Source: Apteryx mantelli
Lineage: Eukaryota; Chordata; Aves; Apterygiformes; Apterygidae
Assembly (NCBI RefSeq): GCF_036417845.1
Contig: NC_089978.1
Span: 138,626,288-138,690,287, forward strand
Length of the DNA: 64,000 bases
Direction of reading: 5' to 3'
Shown here: piece after piece, positions 48,127 to 60,744 of the stretch
How positions within the stretch are numbered: position 1 is the first letter of the stretch
How the letters are laid out: every line of letters begins with the position of its first letter
Translations under genes and position numbers: made by a program
Notes under the pieces: generated by a model
Database searches by the model: none
Seen by the model: only the letters and a program-made list of their open reading frames with translations
What the model was told of the DNA's origin: nothing

Positions 48127-50160
48127 GTGAGTGTCACCGCCGCTGAGGGCGGCTTGCGGGTTGCCGCGTCCCGTCCTTAGTCGCGGTGCCTCTTTTTCCT
48201 GGGGGAGCACTGGCAGCCAGGCTGCCCTTGCGCTCTCTGCCTCGGCGGCCCGAGGTAGGACAGGACAGGCCGGTGGGCGCTGCCTGTAATGGCTAGTGGC
48301 GGCCCCGGGGCGCGGTCCCGCCTGCCCCCGGGCGGGGATGTGTGGCAGCTCTGCGCCTGCCCGCCTCTGTGCGTTATGCTTCGTTTCGAAAGAAAGCGGG
48401 GCGCAACTAGGCTGTGCGGTGCTGTGCCAGCCTACGCCCGTGGGCTGCTCTCGTCTCACTGCACCCTTCTCTGGGTAGAGCTGGGTGAGGGAGCTCACAG
48501 GGCTCCATCTGGACAGCAGCTGGCTAAAATGATGCATTGTGGCAGAAGCCATCTGTTTTTTGCCTTACCCCTCTTTGGAGAGCTGTAGTTTGTAGCCCAC
48601 AGTGAAACATGGAATTTGCTTAATCTACAAGCTTATCTTCATAATAATATTTCATCGGTACTGTTAAAATCTCTGTGTATGTAACGCTGTTCTGCAGCCT
48701 AAGGTTTGGATTATTTTTATGACTCTGTAGGTAACCTTGACAGTTTGGCCTCGGTTTGTAAGCATGCTCAGGTGCCAAATTTATATTATAATCCTGGATT
48801 TGGGCCTTTGCCACCAAAACATAATCTATTTTTAATTACATGGGTACAGCACATATTTCTCTGTTATGAAAAGTAGGAGTTGGCAAATGGAATATTTTGG
48901 GTGGTAAAGGTGCAGAACACACTCTTAATTGCAATAGTGATTTTTTCCAAGGGGAAGATGATTCTGGTTTACTGTGGACTTCTGAGATTTTATTCAGATC
49001 AGTGTTCATAACTTGCTTCAAATCAGGATTGTAACAGTAAATATCCAGTGACAAACAAATTCTAGTCAGTGAGGAAGACAGAATCCTGCTGTTCTTGGGC
49101 AAAAATCCCTGGGTGAGTCTGTCTCACGCACAAGTATAGGGCAAAACGCTTTAAGCAGTGTGCTTAACCTGAAAACACTAATATGGATTGTGAAAGCTGA
49201 AGGGCTCTTTTAATCTGAGTTATCTGGATTTACTAAGCCTTGCATTTTGGTTGTGCTCCACACCATATAGATGGGCTTTTCCTGGTTGTGAATTTAGCGG
49301 CAGGATTTCTCTAGCTTGCTTTTGTTGAATATTGGATACCCTTAAAACTATAGAGCAGAAGAGCTGAGCTTTTCACTTATTCATTATTTCTTCATCTTTG
49401 TTGTTATTCATATTGCAGTGGTAATTGGGTATTTAGTCAGATTTAATTAAATTGTGATATATTGTGAAGCTCCTGTACAGTTATGAAACAAAAAGATGTA
49501 CGCCCCTAAAGAACTTACAGTGTAAGGCAAATAACAGCAGGTGTATGGACACATAGGTAGAAAAGAAACAAGAGAGTAATTGGATATTATTTGTTAATGT
49601 GACAGTGATAGCAACATGGAGAGTCTGTCATCAACACTTTTTTTGTAGAAATAGCAGAGGAACCTTAAAGTGGTTGAAAGATAGGTGTAGAAATTTTTCA
49701 GATTAACTTTCTTGCCCTTGTTACATAGGCTGATCTGTTTAATAATGAGTTTTATAACATGTGCTCATAGTGAACTAAAGTCTTATTGTTCTCCGGATGT
49801 TGTATCGTAAGGACTGAAATGTTCTCAGCTATCAATAATGGAGATGGTAATTTTTTAAATATGCATATTGTGCACATTTTCTTCAAACCTTGAGAAAGAG
49901 AAATATATGTGAAATGTATGTGAACAAAGTACTGAAAAGTACTATGGGTCACCCAGCTTTGTCTTTCACCATCTCAAACAGGATACAAAGCAACTATTTT
50001 GTGCACATAAAGGAATCCTACTAATTATAAAGAACCAAATAATATTCTTTGAATGAGTCTGTCCAAAAACAAAATTAAATAGTAAAAACATGGTTATTAG
50101 AACACTGCAGGAATGAAGGTAGCAAGTTCATCCAACTCTCTGCTACAGTATTACCCTTTA

Positions 50161-50815
50161 CAGAATCACAGAATAGTTCAGGTTGGAAGGGACCTCTGAA
50201 GAGCATCTGGTCCAACCCCTCTGCTATCTAGTATCTCCAAGGATGGAAACCAGCACAACCTCTCTGGGCAACCTGTGCCCATGCTCGGTCACCCTCACAG
50301 TAAAGAAATGTTTTCTGTGTTCAAGTGGAATTTCCTGCATTTCAGTTTGTGCCTGTTGCTTCTTGTCCTGTTGCTGGGCACCACTGAAAAGAGTCTGGCC
50401 CCGTCATCTTTACACCCTCCCTTCAGATGTTTATATACATTGATAAGATTCCCCCTAAGTCTTCTCTTCTCCAGCTTAAACAGTGCCAGCTCTCTCAGCC
50501 TTTCCTCATATGAGGGATGCTCCAGTCCCTTAATCATCTCTGTGGCCCTTACTGGATTTTCTCCGGTAGCTCCATGTCTGTCTTGTATTGGGGAGCCCAG
50601 AACTGGACATAGTACTCCACGTGGCCTCACCAGGGCTGAGTAGAAGGGCAGGATCACCTCCCTCAACCTTCTGGCAGTGCTCTTCCTAATGCAGCCCTGG
50701 ATGCTGTTTGCCTTCTTTGCCATGAGACTGCATTGCTGGCTCATGTTCAACTTGTCTGCTAGCACCCCCAGGTCCTTCCCTGCAAAGCTGCTCACCAGCA
50801 GGTCAGCTGCTAATG
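50161..50815 (-). mobile_element. CR1 LINE 3' fragment, minus strand
   Basis: Minus-strand CR1 end of about 655 bp. It covers the last part of the RT frame (for example [28 protein letters not shown]) and the 3' UTR, with CR1-type octamers at 50161-50173. It is more diverged than the copies at 7-10 and 53-56 kb and has small deletions. Confidence 0.9.
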
Positions 50816-51901
50816 CTTAGCTTACTTGATCTCTGCTATCCAGGAACCCACTGCATTACCATCAGCTTTGCTCTTTGCTGAGCATTTGGTATATACTGAT
50901 TTCATTTGCAAATTTGTTCTTTAGTGATTTTTTTCTTTTTTCTTTAAACACAAAGAAACCAAGTAAACAGAATTCTGAAATTAAAAACTTATGGTAAATT
51001 TTTTGATTGGGGGTTCAATATGTTTTTCTAGCAAAACTAGAATGATTGTGTGACACTCACTCACAAAAAAATACACTTCACAACATCCAGTCTCATTAAT
51101 ATCTAAAAAGAGAAAGCATGGCTTTTTTATGAACAGAGTTACTTATAAATGTAGGTGTTCTTCTATGAAACTCCAGCAGATTTTTGGCAAACTCTGTTTT
51201 TGAATGGATGCTTGTCGCAGAGTGATTTTTCTTCATATTTAGTCTCAAGGCCTTCACTTTGGCAATGGAGATGCCCTGCCTATCTGTCACTTTGAGACAG
51301 ACACCATGCCCAATCTCAGTGTTCTTAAGCTTGGTTCCTTTTCATAGGAGAGTTGCATTTTAGGAAGTCATATACCTACTTGATGTTTGTGTAGGTAATG
51401 TCTTATGCCAATTGGTCAATTGGAGCACAGCGAACAGACGCAGCAGTTTGCGCAGCAGTGTTTGGGCTCTGACTAGAACTTGAGGATCTTGTTGGAAGTT
51501 GTGGGCTTTCTGAGGACCCCCGAGGAATTAGAAGGTGATTGCTGTGAACAGGAAAGGGGAAGCTAGGCAAGGACAACTGCAGGAGGCCTTGACTTCTCCT
51601 GGGAAAAGCTACTGGGAAAAGCTCTAGCTAGGAGTGGCTGCTGCTAACGAGCTCTCTTGGTTGCCCCTGACCAGAGGGAGTTGGGGCCTTTGATCCCAGT
51701 GGCCCTTGATTAGGGCGGGTCAAGCACCCTCTTAGCCAGTGCTAGGGAGAGGCGTATATAAGAGCCAGGCCTAGAGCGCAGCTCCCAGAGCGCAGTGAAC
51801 AGAGGCAGCGAACAGATGCAGCAGTTCGTGCAGCAGTTCGCGCAGAAGGGCGCACGAAGGAACCTTCGTTTCTGTTCCCTGTGGTGTACGTTTCCTCAAG
51901 T

Positions 51902-52947
51902 ATGGTTGTGACACGCCGCACAGCGTGTTCCCCAGTGGCTGTTGGAGTTGCTGTGTCAGAGGCTTGGACCCAGACCGCTCCTCTGACAGTAGATGCAGAC
52001 CTACAGGTCTCAGGCTGCAGGGAGTGCTTGGGGCCTCTCCGGAGGCCTGGGCTGGCAGTCAGCTCTCCTGCAGGAGGTGTGCTGCTGTTGATGAGTTGTG
52101 TCATCAGGTAAGGGAGTTACAGGAGGAAGTAAGTAGGCTGCGCAGCATCCGAGAAGCGGAGCAAGAGATAGGGTATTCTTGGAGACTGTGCAGCTTCGTG
52201 AGTCCCAACCCCCCACAGCAGTGGAGTTGCGGGAGGGCTCTATGCCGTGTGAAACGGTACATCATAACACTGTAGAAGGTGCCTGGAAGCTGGTCACTGC
52301 TCATGGGAGGAGAAAGGCTCCTACTCTTCCCGAGGACTTGCAAGTGAAGAACAGGTTTAGTGCCCTGCAGGATGAGGAGGAGCTGGACATGGCTGCAAGG
52401 GAAGTACCTGGGAAAACAGACCCTGTGCCTTGCTGAAATGCCTGGAAGAAGCGGCGGGTGACTGTTGTGGGTGACTCCCTGCTGCAGGGGACGGAGGCAC
52501 CTATCTGCCGACCTGACCTCTTGTCTAGAGAGGTTTGTTGCCTGCCAGGGGCTCGTGTGAGAGATATCATGGAAAGACTGCCAAGGCTTGGCCACGCTTC
52601 AGACTGTTATCCACTGCTGCTCTTCCATGTGGGCACTAATGACACCAAGGGCAAACTGGAAACCATCGAACAGGATATCCGAGCTCTGGGGATGGTGGTG
52701 AAGGGTCTGGGAGCCCAGGTCATCTTCTCCTCAATCCCGCCAGTGAGGGGGATGGAGGAGACGGACTTCCCAAGTTAACGACTGGCTGCGCCGCTGGTGT
52801 TGGCAAGAGGGTTTTGGTTTCTATGAGCATGGGCCCCTGTCTGAAGATCGACAACTGATGGCGAGAGCTGGGATGCACCTCACGAGGCAGGGCACGTGTG
52901 TCTTTGCCAACAGGTTGGCCAACCTGGTAAGGAGGGTTTTAAACTAG
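51902..52947 (+). pseudogene. CR1 ORF1 (esterase-type), frameshifted
   Basis: CR1 ORF1 products are RNA-binding/esterase-type proteins that accompany the LINE RNA. The frame starts MVVTRRTACSP at 51902, has a cysteine-containing segment and a heptad stretch (QVRELQEEVSRLRS) in a second phase, then the esterase part at 52458-52778 with GDSLL, HVGTNDT and SSIPPV. The catalytic histidine region (GMHLTRQGT) is in a further phase up to the TAG at 52945-52947. At least three frameshifts or stops separate these pieces. Confidence 0.8.
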
Positions 52948-53024
52948 GAAAGATGGGGGAAGGGGAGCGTTAGAGTGACTGGGTAGCTGGCAAAAGACAG
53001 CTCAAGTCAGGATGCCTCCAGCAG

Positions 53025-55889
53025 GTGAATGCAGCCGGGGAAGTGCGCATGGGATGTGGCTATGGAGGATCCTCTTGTATCCCTCCTGGGAAACCTGCAT
53101 GCTCAATCACCTCTCTGAAATGCCTGTACACCGATGCACGCAGCATGGGGAATAAACAGGAAGAACTAGAGATCTGTGTGCAGTCACAGGGCCATGATCT
53201 CATTGCCATTACAGAGACATGGTGGGATAGCTCGCATGACTGGCGTGCTGTCCTAGATGGCTACCTGCTTTTTAGGAAGGCCAGGCCAGGAAAGCGAGGT
53301 GGTGGAGTTGCTCTTTAGGTGAGAGAGCAACTGGAACGTATCGAGCTCTGCCTAGGGGTGGCTGAAGAGCGAGTCGAGAGCTTATGGGGAAGGATTAAAG
53401 GGCAGGCTAGCATGGGGGACACTGTGGTGGGTGTTTACTACAGGCCACCTGATCAGGAAGAGGAAGTGGCGGAGGCCTTCTACAGACAGCTGGAAGTAGC
53501 CTCACGATCACGGGCGCTGGTTCTCATGGGGGACTTCAACCAGCCTGATAGCTGCTGGAGACACAACACAGCTAGGCACAAACACTCCAGGAAGTTCCTG
53601 CAGAGCATTGATGACAACTTTTTGACACAGGTGGTGGAGGAGCCAACGAGGAGAGGTGTGCTGCTGCTGCACCTCGTACTAACAAACAGAGAAGGACTGG
53701 CCGAAGATGTGAAGGTCGGGGGCAGCCTTGGGGGCAGTGACCACGAGATGGTGGAGTTCAGGATGCTGCGAGGAGGAGGCAGGGCAATAAGCAGGATCGC
53801 AACCCTGGACTTCAGCAGAGCAAACTTTGGCCTCTTCAGGGACCTACTTGGAGGAATCCCATGGGTTAGGGCCCTAGAAGGAGCGGGGGGTGCCCAAGAG
53901 AGCTGGTTGATAGTCAAGCATCACTTCCTGCAAGCTCAAGATCGGAGCATCCCTATGAGTAAGAAGGCAAGCAAGGAGGCAGGAGGCCTGCATGGCTGAG
54001 CAAGGAGCTCCTGGCAAAACTCAGCCAGAAGAAGGAAGTAGAGAGAATGTGGAAAGGGGGACAGGCCACTTGGGAGGACTATAGGCACGTTGTCGGCGTC
54101 TGCAGGGATGCGACGAGGAAGGCCAGGGCCCATTTGGAATTAAATCTGGCAAGGGATGTCAAGGACAAGAAGAAGGGCTTCTTCGCATACATCAGGAGCA
54201 AAAGGAAGACTAGGGAAAATGCGGGCCCGCTGCTGAATGGGGTGGCTGCCCTGGTGAGAGAAGGCAGAGCTACTGAATGTCTTCTCTGCTTCAGTCTTTC
54301 CTGCTCAGGCCAGCCCTCAGGACTCGCAGACGCTGGAGGCAAGAGAGAAAGTCTGGAGAAAGGAAGCCTTCCCGTTGGTTGAGGAGGATGGGGTCAGAGA
54401 TCATTTAGTGAAACCTGACACCCACAAATCCATGGGCCCCGCTGGGATGCACCCACGAGTGCTGAGGGAGCTGGCGGATGTTATTGCTAGGCCACTCTCC
54501 ATCATCTTTGCAAGGTCCTGGAGAACAGGAGAGGTGCCTGAGGACCAGAAGAAAGCCAGCATCACCCCACTCTTCAAAAAGGGCAAGAAGGAGCACCCAG
54601 GGAACTACAGGCCAGTCAGGCTCACCTCCATCCCTCAAAAGGTGATGGAGCAGCTCGTCCTGGGGGCCATCTCTAAGGCTGTGGTGGACCAGAAGGCGAG
54701 CAGGAGTGGTCAGCGTGCCTTCCCCGAGGGGAAATGATGCTTAACCAATCTGATAGCCTTCTATGCTGGAATGACTGCCTGGGTAGATGAGGCGAGAGCA
54801 GTGGATGTTGTCTACCTTGACTTCAGGAAGGCTTTCCACACTGTCTCCTGTAACATTCTCATAGACAAGCTCAGGACGTGTGGGTTAGATGAGTGGCCGG
54901 TGAGGTGGCTTGAGAACTGGCTGGCCGGCAGAGCTCAGAGGGTTGTGCTCCACTGATGTGGAGAGTCTAGGTGGAGGCCTGTAGCTAGCGTCGCCGCGCA
55001 GGGGGTCAGTCCTGGGTCCAGTCTTGCTCAACTTCTTCATCAATGACCTGGATGAAGGCACAGAGTGCACCCTCAGCAAATTTGCTGATGAGACAAAACT
55101 GGGAGGAGTGGCCAATACACCAGAGGGCTGTGCTGCCATTCGGAGAGACCTGGAGAGGCTGGAGAGGTGGGCGGAGAGGAACCTCCTGAAGTTCAACAAA
55201 GGCAATTGCAGGGTCCTGCACCGAGGGGGGAATAAGGCCCTGCAGCAGGACAGGCTGGGGGCTGAGCTGCTGGAAAGCAGCTCTGCAGAGAAGGACCTGG
55301 GAGTGCTGGTAGACACCAAGTTAAGCACGAGGCAGCAATGTGCCCTTGTGGCCAAGAAGGCCAATGGTCTCCTGGGGTGCATCAGGAAGAGTGTTGCCAG
55401 GAGGTCTACTCAGCCCTGGTGAGGCCACATCTGGAGTGCTGTGTCCAGTTCTGGACTCCCCGGTGCAAGAGAGACGTGGCACTACTGGAGCAAGTCCAGC
55501 AGAGGGCTACAAAGATGATGAGGGGACTGGAGCATTTCTCTTATGAGGAAAGGCTGAGAGAGCTGGGCCTGTTTAGGCAGGAGAAGAGAAGACTGGGAGG
55601 AGATCTTATTAATGTATACAAGTATCTGAAGGGAGGGTGTCAAGAGGATGGAGCCAGACTCTTTTCCGTGGTGCCCTGCGACAGGACGCGAGGCAATGGG
55701 CACAAACTGAAACACAGACAGTTCCATCTGAACATGAGGAAATACTTTTTCACTGTGAGGGTGACAGAGCACTGGCACAGGTTATCCAGAGAGGTTGTGG
55801 AGTCTCCTTCTCTGGAGATATTCAAAACCCGCCTGGATGCGATCCTGTGCAACGTGCTCCAGGTGACCCTGCCTGAGCAGGGGGGTTAG
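53025..55889 (+). pseudogene. CR1 ORF2 (endonuclease-reverse transcriptase), broken
   Basis: The endonuclease domain spans 53100-53800 with ITETWWD, GVYYRPP, LMGDFNQPD and SDHEMVEF. A TAG after GVAL (53316-53318) and a frameshift near 53990 interrupt it. The RT part runs from about 54000: [36 protein letters not shown]. In the last of these the second aspartate of the active-site pair is glutamate. Other breaks are a one-base insertion near 54326, a TGA after FPEGK (54735-54737) and a TGA near 54955. The C-terminal 180 codons are open. Confidence 0.85.
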
Positions 55890-55943
55890 ACTAGATGATC
55901 TCCAGAGGTCCCTTCCAACCTCAACCATTCTGTGATTCTGTGA

Positions 55944-58484
55944 TTAGAAACACTGAAAGTTGTACCAAAGTATTAAAGACAGAAAGGAACACAGCTGGGA
56001 GCAATGGGAAAAACATCTTCTGCATCGTTTTGGTTAATACATATTTCAGGCTTTAAACTTATAGCTTGTTCTTCAAATGCTTAGTACAGAATTTATTTCA
56101 CCTAGTTTTAGGTCTGTAAAAACTAATCATCTGGTCTAAGCTGTCTGGGATTCATCCTTTTATGTTGCTCTCTGAGGCAACCAGGAATGCCTTTCTCCCC
56201 AGGAATCCGTTTTGGGTGCTTCACTATTCCCACCATTATCTGTTATACTGAGAGCATCTCTGGTTCAGGAGTGGACAATCAGTTTCTTTAGAACAATATA
56301 ACTGAAGGCTTAAGTCTCACCTGAGACTTTTCCCAAGTGTAATCCTTCAGCTGCTCCTCAGTAGTGCACTGTTGACTTGTATTTACTTTTGGATACACCA
56401 TGACCCTCAGATCTTTTTCAAATCGAAGTTCTTTTTCTAACTAGCTGTTCCCTCACTTTGTTTTTCGTCAGTCTCTTTCCCAAGAGTACTTTGCTATTTA
56501 CTGAATTTCATCTTGTTGATTTCAGATAGCTTATCAAAATTTTTAAGGTCATGCTGAATTTTGATCTTGTTCTCTACATGGCTTGCAGATTTTTTTTATC
56601 TTTGTGCTACTGAATATGTGTAAGTTTATACTGTTTTCCATCCCCCTGGTGATCTGAGAGTTTTTGTGGTACAGAGCAAACTTTGATATATTAGCAATAT
56701 CAAACAGCTCATTGGTTAGAGTAATCAGTCCATAAGAAAAGAAACACAGCTGAGCCCACAAAACTTAGCTTCAGTTGCGGTTGAACTAGGAGAAAAAGAG
56801 ATTATAGGACATACAACTTTATTTGTAGGTTGAGCTGGATATGATTGGAGAACTTTTCTCCTTGAACAGAATATGTGCCAATGTCATGCTAATGAGTCAG
56901 AACTTCACTCTGAGCAAGCCCAGCAGGGTTGCTCTTCTCCAGGAGGAATGCTGACTGCAGCATTTTACTCTGAATAAAACTTCAGTAGCTCTCTGAAATT
57001 CTCCACAAGTCAGTAATCATTTTTCTCCTGTTATTAGATATCTTCAAGCAACTTTTTGTTTTCCTCTAGGTATATTAAAATCTTTGACCCAGGGACTATT
57101 TCTTTATATGTCAGTATAGATGATACAGGACCAAACAAATGCTGACTAGCAATATGATATGTACGTCACATCATACACAAACTTCAGTATAACAAAACAT
57201 TAAAAGAAGCCCACATCCATCACATCTGGGTATACATAGTGATCAAACAACTGTTTTATAAAAGAAAACAAAAGAACATAGCAAATGAAACTAATCATAT
57301 TAAATTTGTAAAATCAAGACTAAATTTTAGAATCTCTTAATTTCCTTTGCACTGTTAAATTCAACTGGGAACAAAAGACATCACCTACCAGGACTGCTGA
57401 GAAGTGCCGGGGCATCTGTTTAAGGTTAGAGAGAAACTTTGAATTTATATTCTTTTACCACTCCTCTTCCTTCTCCCACTTCTTAGTATGTCTGAAATTT
57501 CCCTCATTGTCCGTGTGGAATTTTTTTTATTTTGTCACTCAGTTTCACAACCTTTCTCTTTATTACATAGAGATAAAAGGAAGATTTTTCATAGTAGGAA
57601 TATCAGAACATCTTCTTGATAAGACAATTTTTGCAGAGTATGGTGCAACTTTTGCAGGAGGAGCTACAAAAAAATGTCAACACATTCATTTTTATGTTGT
57701 ACATTGGCTTTTGCAAAGAGTTGTGGGAATTTTCGTGGACCTGTATGGCTGGAATAAAAAGGTCAGAGCACTGTGAAATTATCTGCGGTAAACACATGTT
57801 CAGGGCTCAGGATACCTTTTGCCTCTTTAGTTCTATGTCAGTGAGGAGTGTGTTATAATGTATTTTTAAAAGCTTCACAGATGTTAGGTTTTAAACAGCA
57901 GCTAATGTTCAGACATACCAATTGCCTGTCTTTACTTTGTAGCTTTGGTTTTCAAGATGTGACACTATCACAAGATTGGTTACTCTATTGGAAAAATCTC
58001 TTGTTCAGGAGAAGATGATATTTTGTTCAAGCACACAACTGATTTGAAAAATAAAGATGTCTGTAGCTTTGCAAATTACTTTCCTCATTCCACTTGAAAC
58101 AAAATGTTTCAATCCTCCTGTCAGTCATGTGAGAACTAGTTCTTCTGTCTTAGTCTACCTGAAGGCAAAACTACAGCAAAGGGCTCACTGCATTCACTGT
58201 CGAATAGAATATATCCACATTTTCCAAGTCTTGTTTCTCTGCCCTGTCCCAAGGACCCTTTGCTTTCTGTGTTACATGCACAAGGGGTGTTTTGAAGCGT
58301 ACAGATGTTCACCTTGGATCCTGCACTCTTGCTGTGTTCTAGCTCAGAAGTAATTCAGCCATGTTCCTCCCTTACACCTTCCTACAGCAACAGCTGAGGA
58401 GCTCTGGTTTCTTGTGTTTTGATGGTGGCATTTACCTTACAGACAAGAAAGAAGCTGTGTATATTTAGATCCACAGGCTGATAT
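55944..58484. other. NDUFA9 intron, nothing recognised
   Basis: AT-rich intronic sequence without a recognisable exon, RNA gene or repeat. Confidence 0.5.
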
Positions 58485-58690
58485 AATAACCTAGGATGGA
58501 AGATACCTTTCAGAGGTCATGTAGTCCAAACCTCTGCCCAAAGCAGAGCCAACTTCAAAGTTGGAGCAGGTTGCTCAGGGCCTTCTCCAATCAGGTTTTG
58601 AAACTCTCCAAGGATGGAAATTTGGCAACCTTTCTGGAAAACCTAATCCAATGCTTAGTCACCCTTATTGATCAGTTTTATTGATATGTT
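58485..58690 (-). repeat. Old CR1 3' fragment, minus strand
   Basis: Phrases such as tcagaggtcatgtagtccaa, ggagcaggttgctcagggcc, ctccaaggatggaaattt and caacctttctgg follow the reverse complement of an older avian CR1 3' end. It is diverged from the younger copies in the window. Confidence 0.8.
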
Positions 58691-59480
58691 TTACTGACTG
58701 TTTTTAAGGTTTGAGAAAGTCTCTATGCTAAAGCCATGTAACATAAGAAAATTAAAACAGCAGTAAAATTTCTGAGATGAGAATGGTTAGCACCTTAAGA
58801 TTTCAGGAAGAAAACTTCTCACGTGGCAAGGACTGAAACTAAATGAAAATAAAGAGGGAGTGAGAAGACAACGACTCAGTAACATCTAGAATCAGCCTGT
58901 TCCAGGAAGCAGTGGAGGCCATTACTTTCTTGTAGATTGATGACTATCTCACCAGCCAAGACTCATCAGGTATTTTCTTGGGTGGAGTGAACATATTAAT
59001 GCTTATCCTGGGAGTACATTAGGCCTAATTATCTAGTGTGCCAAATAGTAATTGTTCTGTTGTCTTCAGTTGTGTGTATTCTGCTTGTGGAGTCACTGCA
59101 CATTGTAAAATTTGCCTGAAGTGGGAAAGAGAGGGAAGGCTGCCCAAGAGTGTTGTGTGCTATATCTAGAAATCTTTTGTTTTTCTGCTTTTTAATTTTT
59201 CTTTGCCAAGATGTGCTGCCTAAAAGAAACTATGATGCAATTCAGTGCACACTGAGAACTAGGCAGAAAGCTACAATGGAGCAAAGAAATAAGTGTCTGT
59301 GGTTCTACACCATCTGTGACAATCATGAAATATTAATGTTCCCAAAGAAGGCAGCACAAGGACAGTGAGAACATCAAAACACTTTGTAGTTAGAGGTTCT
59401 AGCTTTGGAACAACTTTAAAATGGTGCATTTAATAGTATGAAGGTGTGCATTGGATTTAGAGGAGAAATGAGTGTATGTA

Positions 59481-59660
59481 AATGTATATTTTTATTAATA
59501 TTAAATATTAATTAAAATGTTAATACAATAAAATATATTAATGATATAAAATATCGGTAATAAATAAATTAATAACCATAACAATATCATTAAAATATTG
59601 TTAAAATATTAATATATTATTATTTTCCACAAAATTAATTGAACATTTTGGTGAATAATA
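59481..59660. repeat. AT-rich low-complexity tract
   Basis: About 180 bp of nearly pure A/T built from taat, attaa and aaatatta words, in NDUFA9 intron 1. Confidence 0.9.
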
Positions 59661-60744
59661 ATTTATCACTACTTTGAGTTCTTTGTTTCTGAGGACTGAA
59701 ACATACTGTTCCAGTTCACGTTCCCACAGTGCTGTGAATTCAGTTGTATTTATTGCAGGGATGGAATAGAAAGCACATTAAACCATGTACATATGTGTTT
59801 TTAAGTGCTTAAAAAGTGGGTATAGAGGATCTTGTATTCATTTTTTTAATGCTAGCATGTTTTGCTTGTTTATAATACACATTGAATACAAACTCAGAGC
59901 AAAACTGTTGGAGCTTCCTATTGCTCATGTTTTCTGTGCATGGTTAGTTCAGTCCAGTTTAGATTGTGTTATGCAGTTAAACACATGACTTAGTGTTGGC
60001 CCAGTGGAACTATCTTATACTTCCATGGCAGGAGTTTCTCTTTTGGGAACGTCCTGACTTAGGCATCTTTGGCAATCTCACCTTAATGGTTTGGTAGATG
60101 CAGCCCAAAATACAGTGTACATAATAATGAATCTAATGCACAAATATTCATGTGTTCACACCTGCCTCTGGGGGCAGGTCCTTCTTTTGCTGCCTGCTAT
60201 TATTCATCATTTATTTGTATCAGTAGAGTTAATAAGTGCAATACTGGACTATTACTTGTTCCTCTGATATTCTCTAAGTTTTTCTTCTTTGTTCCTTTTT
60301 TCCTGCTCTACTACTCCCTTTTCAGGACACTTTAGTTCTTGCTCTTATTTGTCTTGCAACCTTTTTCTATATGGCAGATGAAAAGAAAAGGGAAGCAGTA
60401 CCAGGAACAGCAATGGATCCTCTCACTAAGGAAGAGTTTTCATTCCAGTTTCCTGCAATACAGATTCTAGGGGAAGAACTAGCGAAAGTGATGGCAGTGA
60501 CAGTGCTAAAAGTAATGCGATTTGCTGTGCCTCAGACTCTTCTTCTTCTCAAGTGACAGTCATATGCCTTGCAAAATCTTGGCAGTTCAGGACTGAAAGG
60601 TATAGCTCTTTGCTGTTTCCTGACTGGGGTAATTCAGCAGGATGACATATGCTTTGCTGCATACATGACTTCCATCCAAAATTAGTGATTAATATAAGAA
60701 AGACATGGCTTGGAATGGGGTTTTCAGAAAAAGCATTGTTTTTA

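Larger units (their letters stand above)
47740..48480. promoter_or_regulatory. CpG island, probable AKAP3/NDUFA9 bidirectional promoter
   Basis: The only strongly GC- and CpG-rich block in the window. It includes a palindromic GC box (GGGCGGGGCTCCGCCC, 47840-47855), an E-box palindrome GGCACGTGCC (47873-47882), an NRF1-like GCGCATGAGC near 47899, and a YY1-type AAGATGGCGGTC covering the NDUFA9 start codon. It lacks a TATA box. In human, AKAP3 and NDUFA9 start head to head within a small interval, so the same block probably drives AKAP3 leftwards. Confidence 0.85.
51427..55943 (+). mobile_element. Near full-length CR1 LINE
   Basis: About 4.5 kb, the usual full CR1 length. It has a GC-rich 5' region with a TATATAAG at about 51754, an ORF1 with a GDSL-type esterase domain, an ORF2 with endonuclease and reverse transcriptase, and a 3' UTR ending in ATTCTGTG units at 55927-55943. 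Both frames are broken, so it is inactive. It inserted in NDUFA9 intron 1 in the sense direction. Confidence 0.93.

Noticed and set aside
47670-48552. Long minus-strand open frames of up to 240 codons in the CpG island
   Set aside because: High GC removes stops by chance; the peptides are proline/arginine-rich low complexity and not recognisable. They overlap the NDUFA9 first exon.
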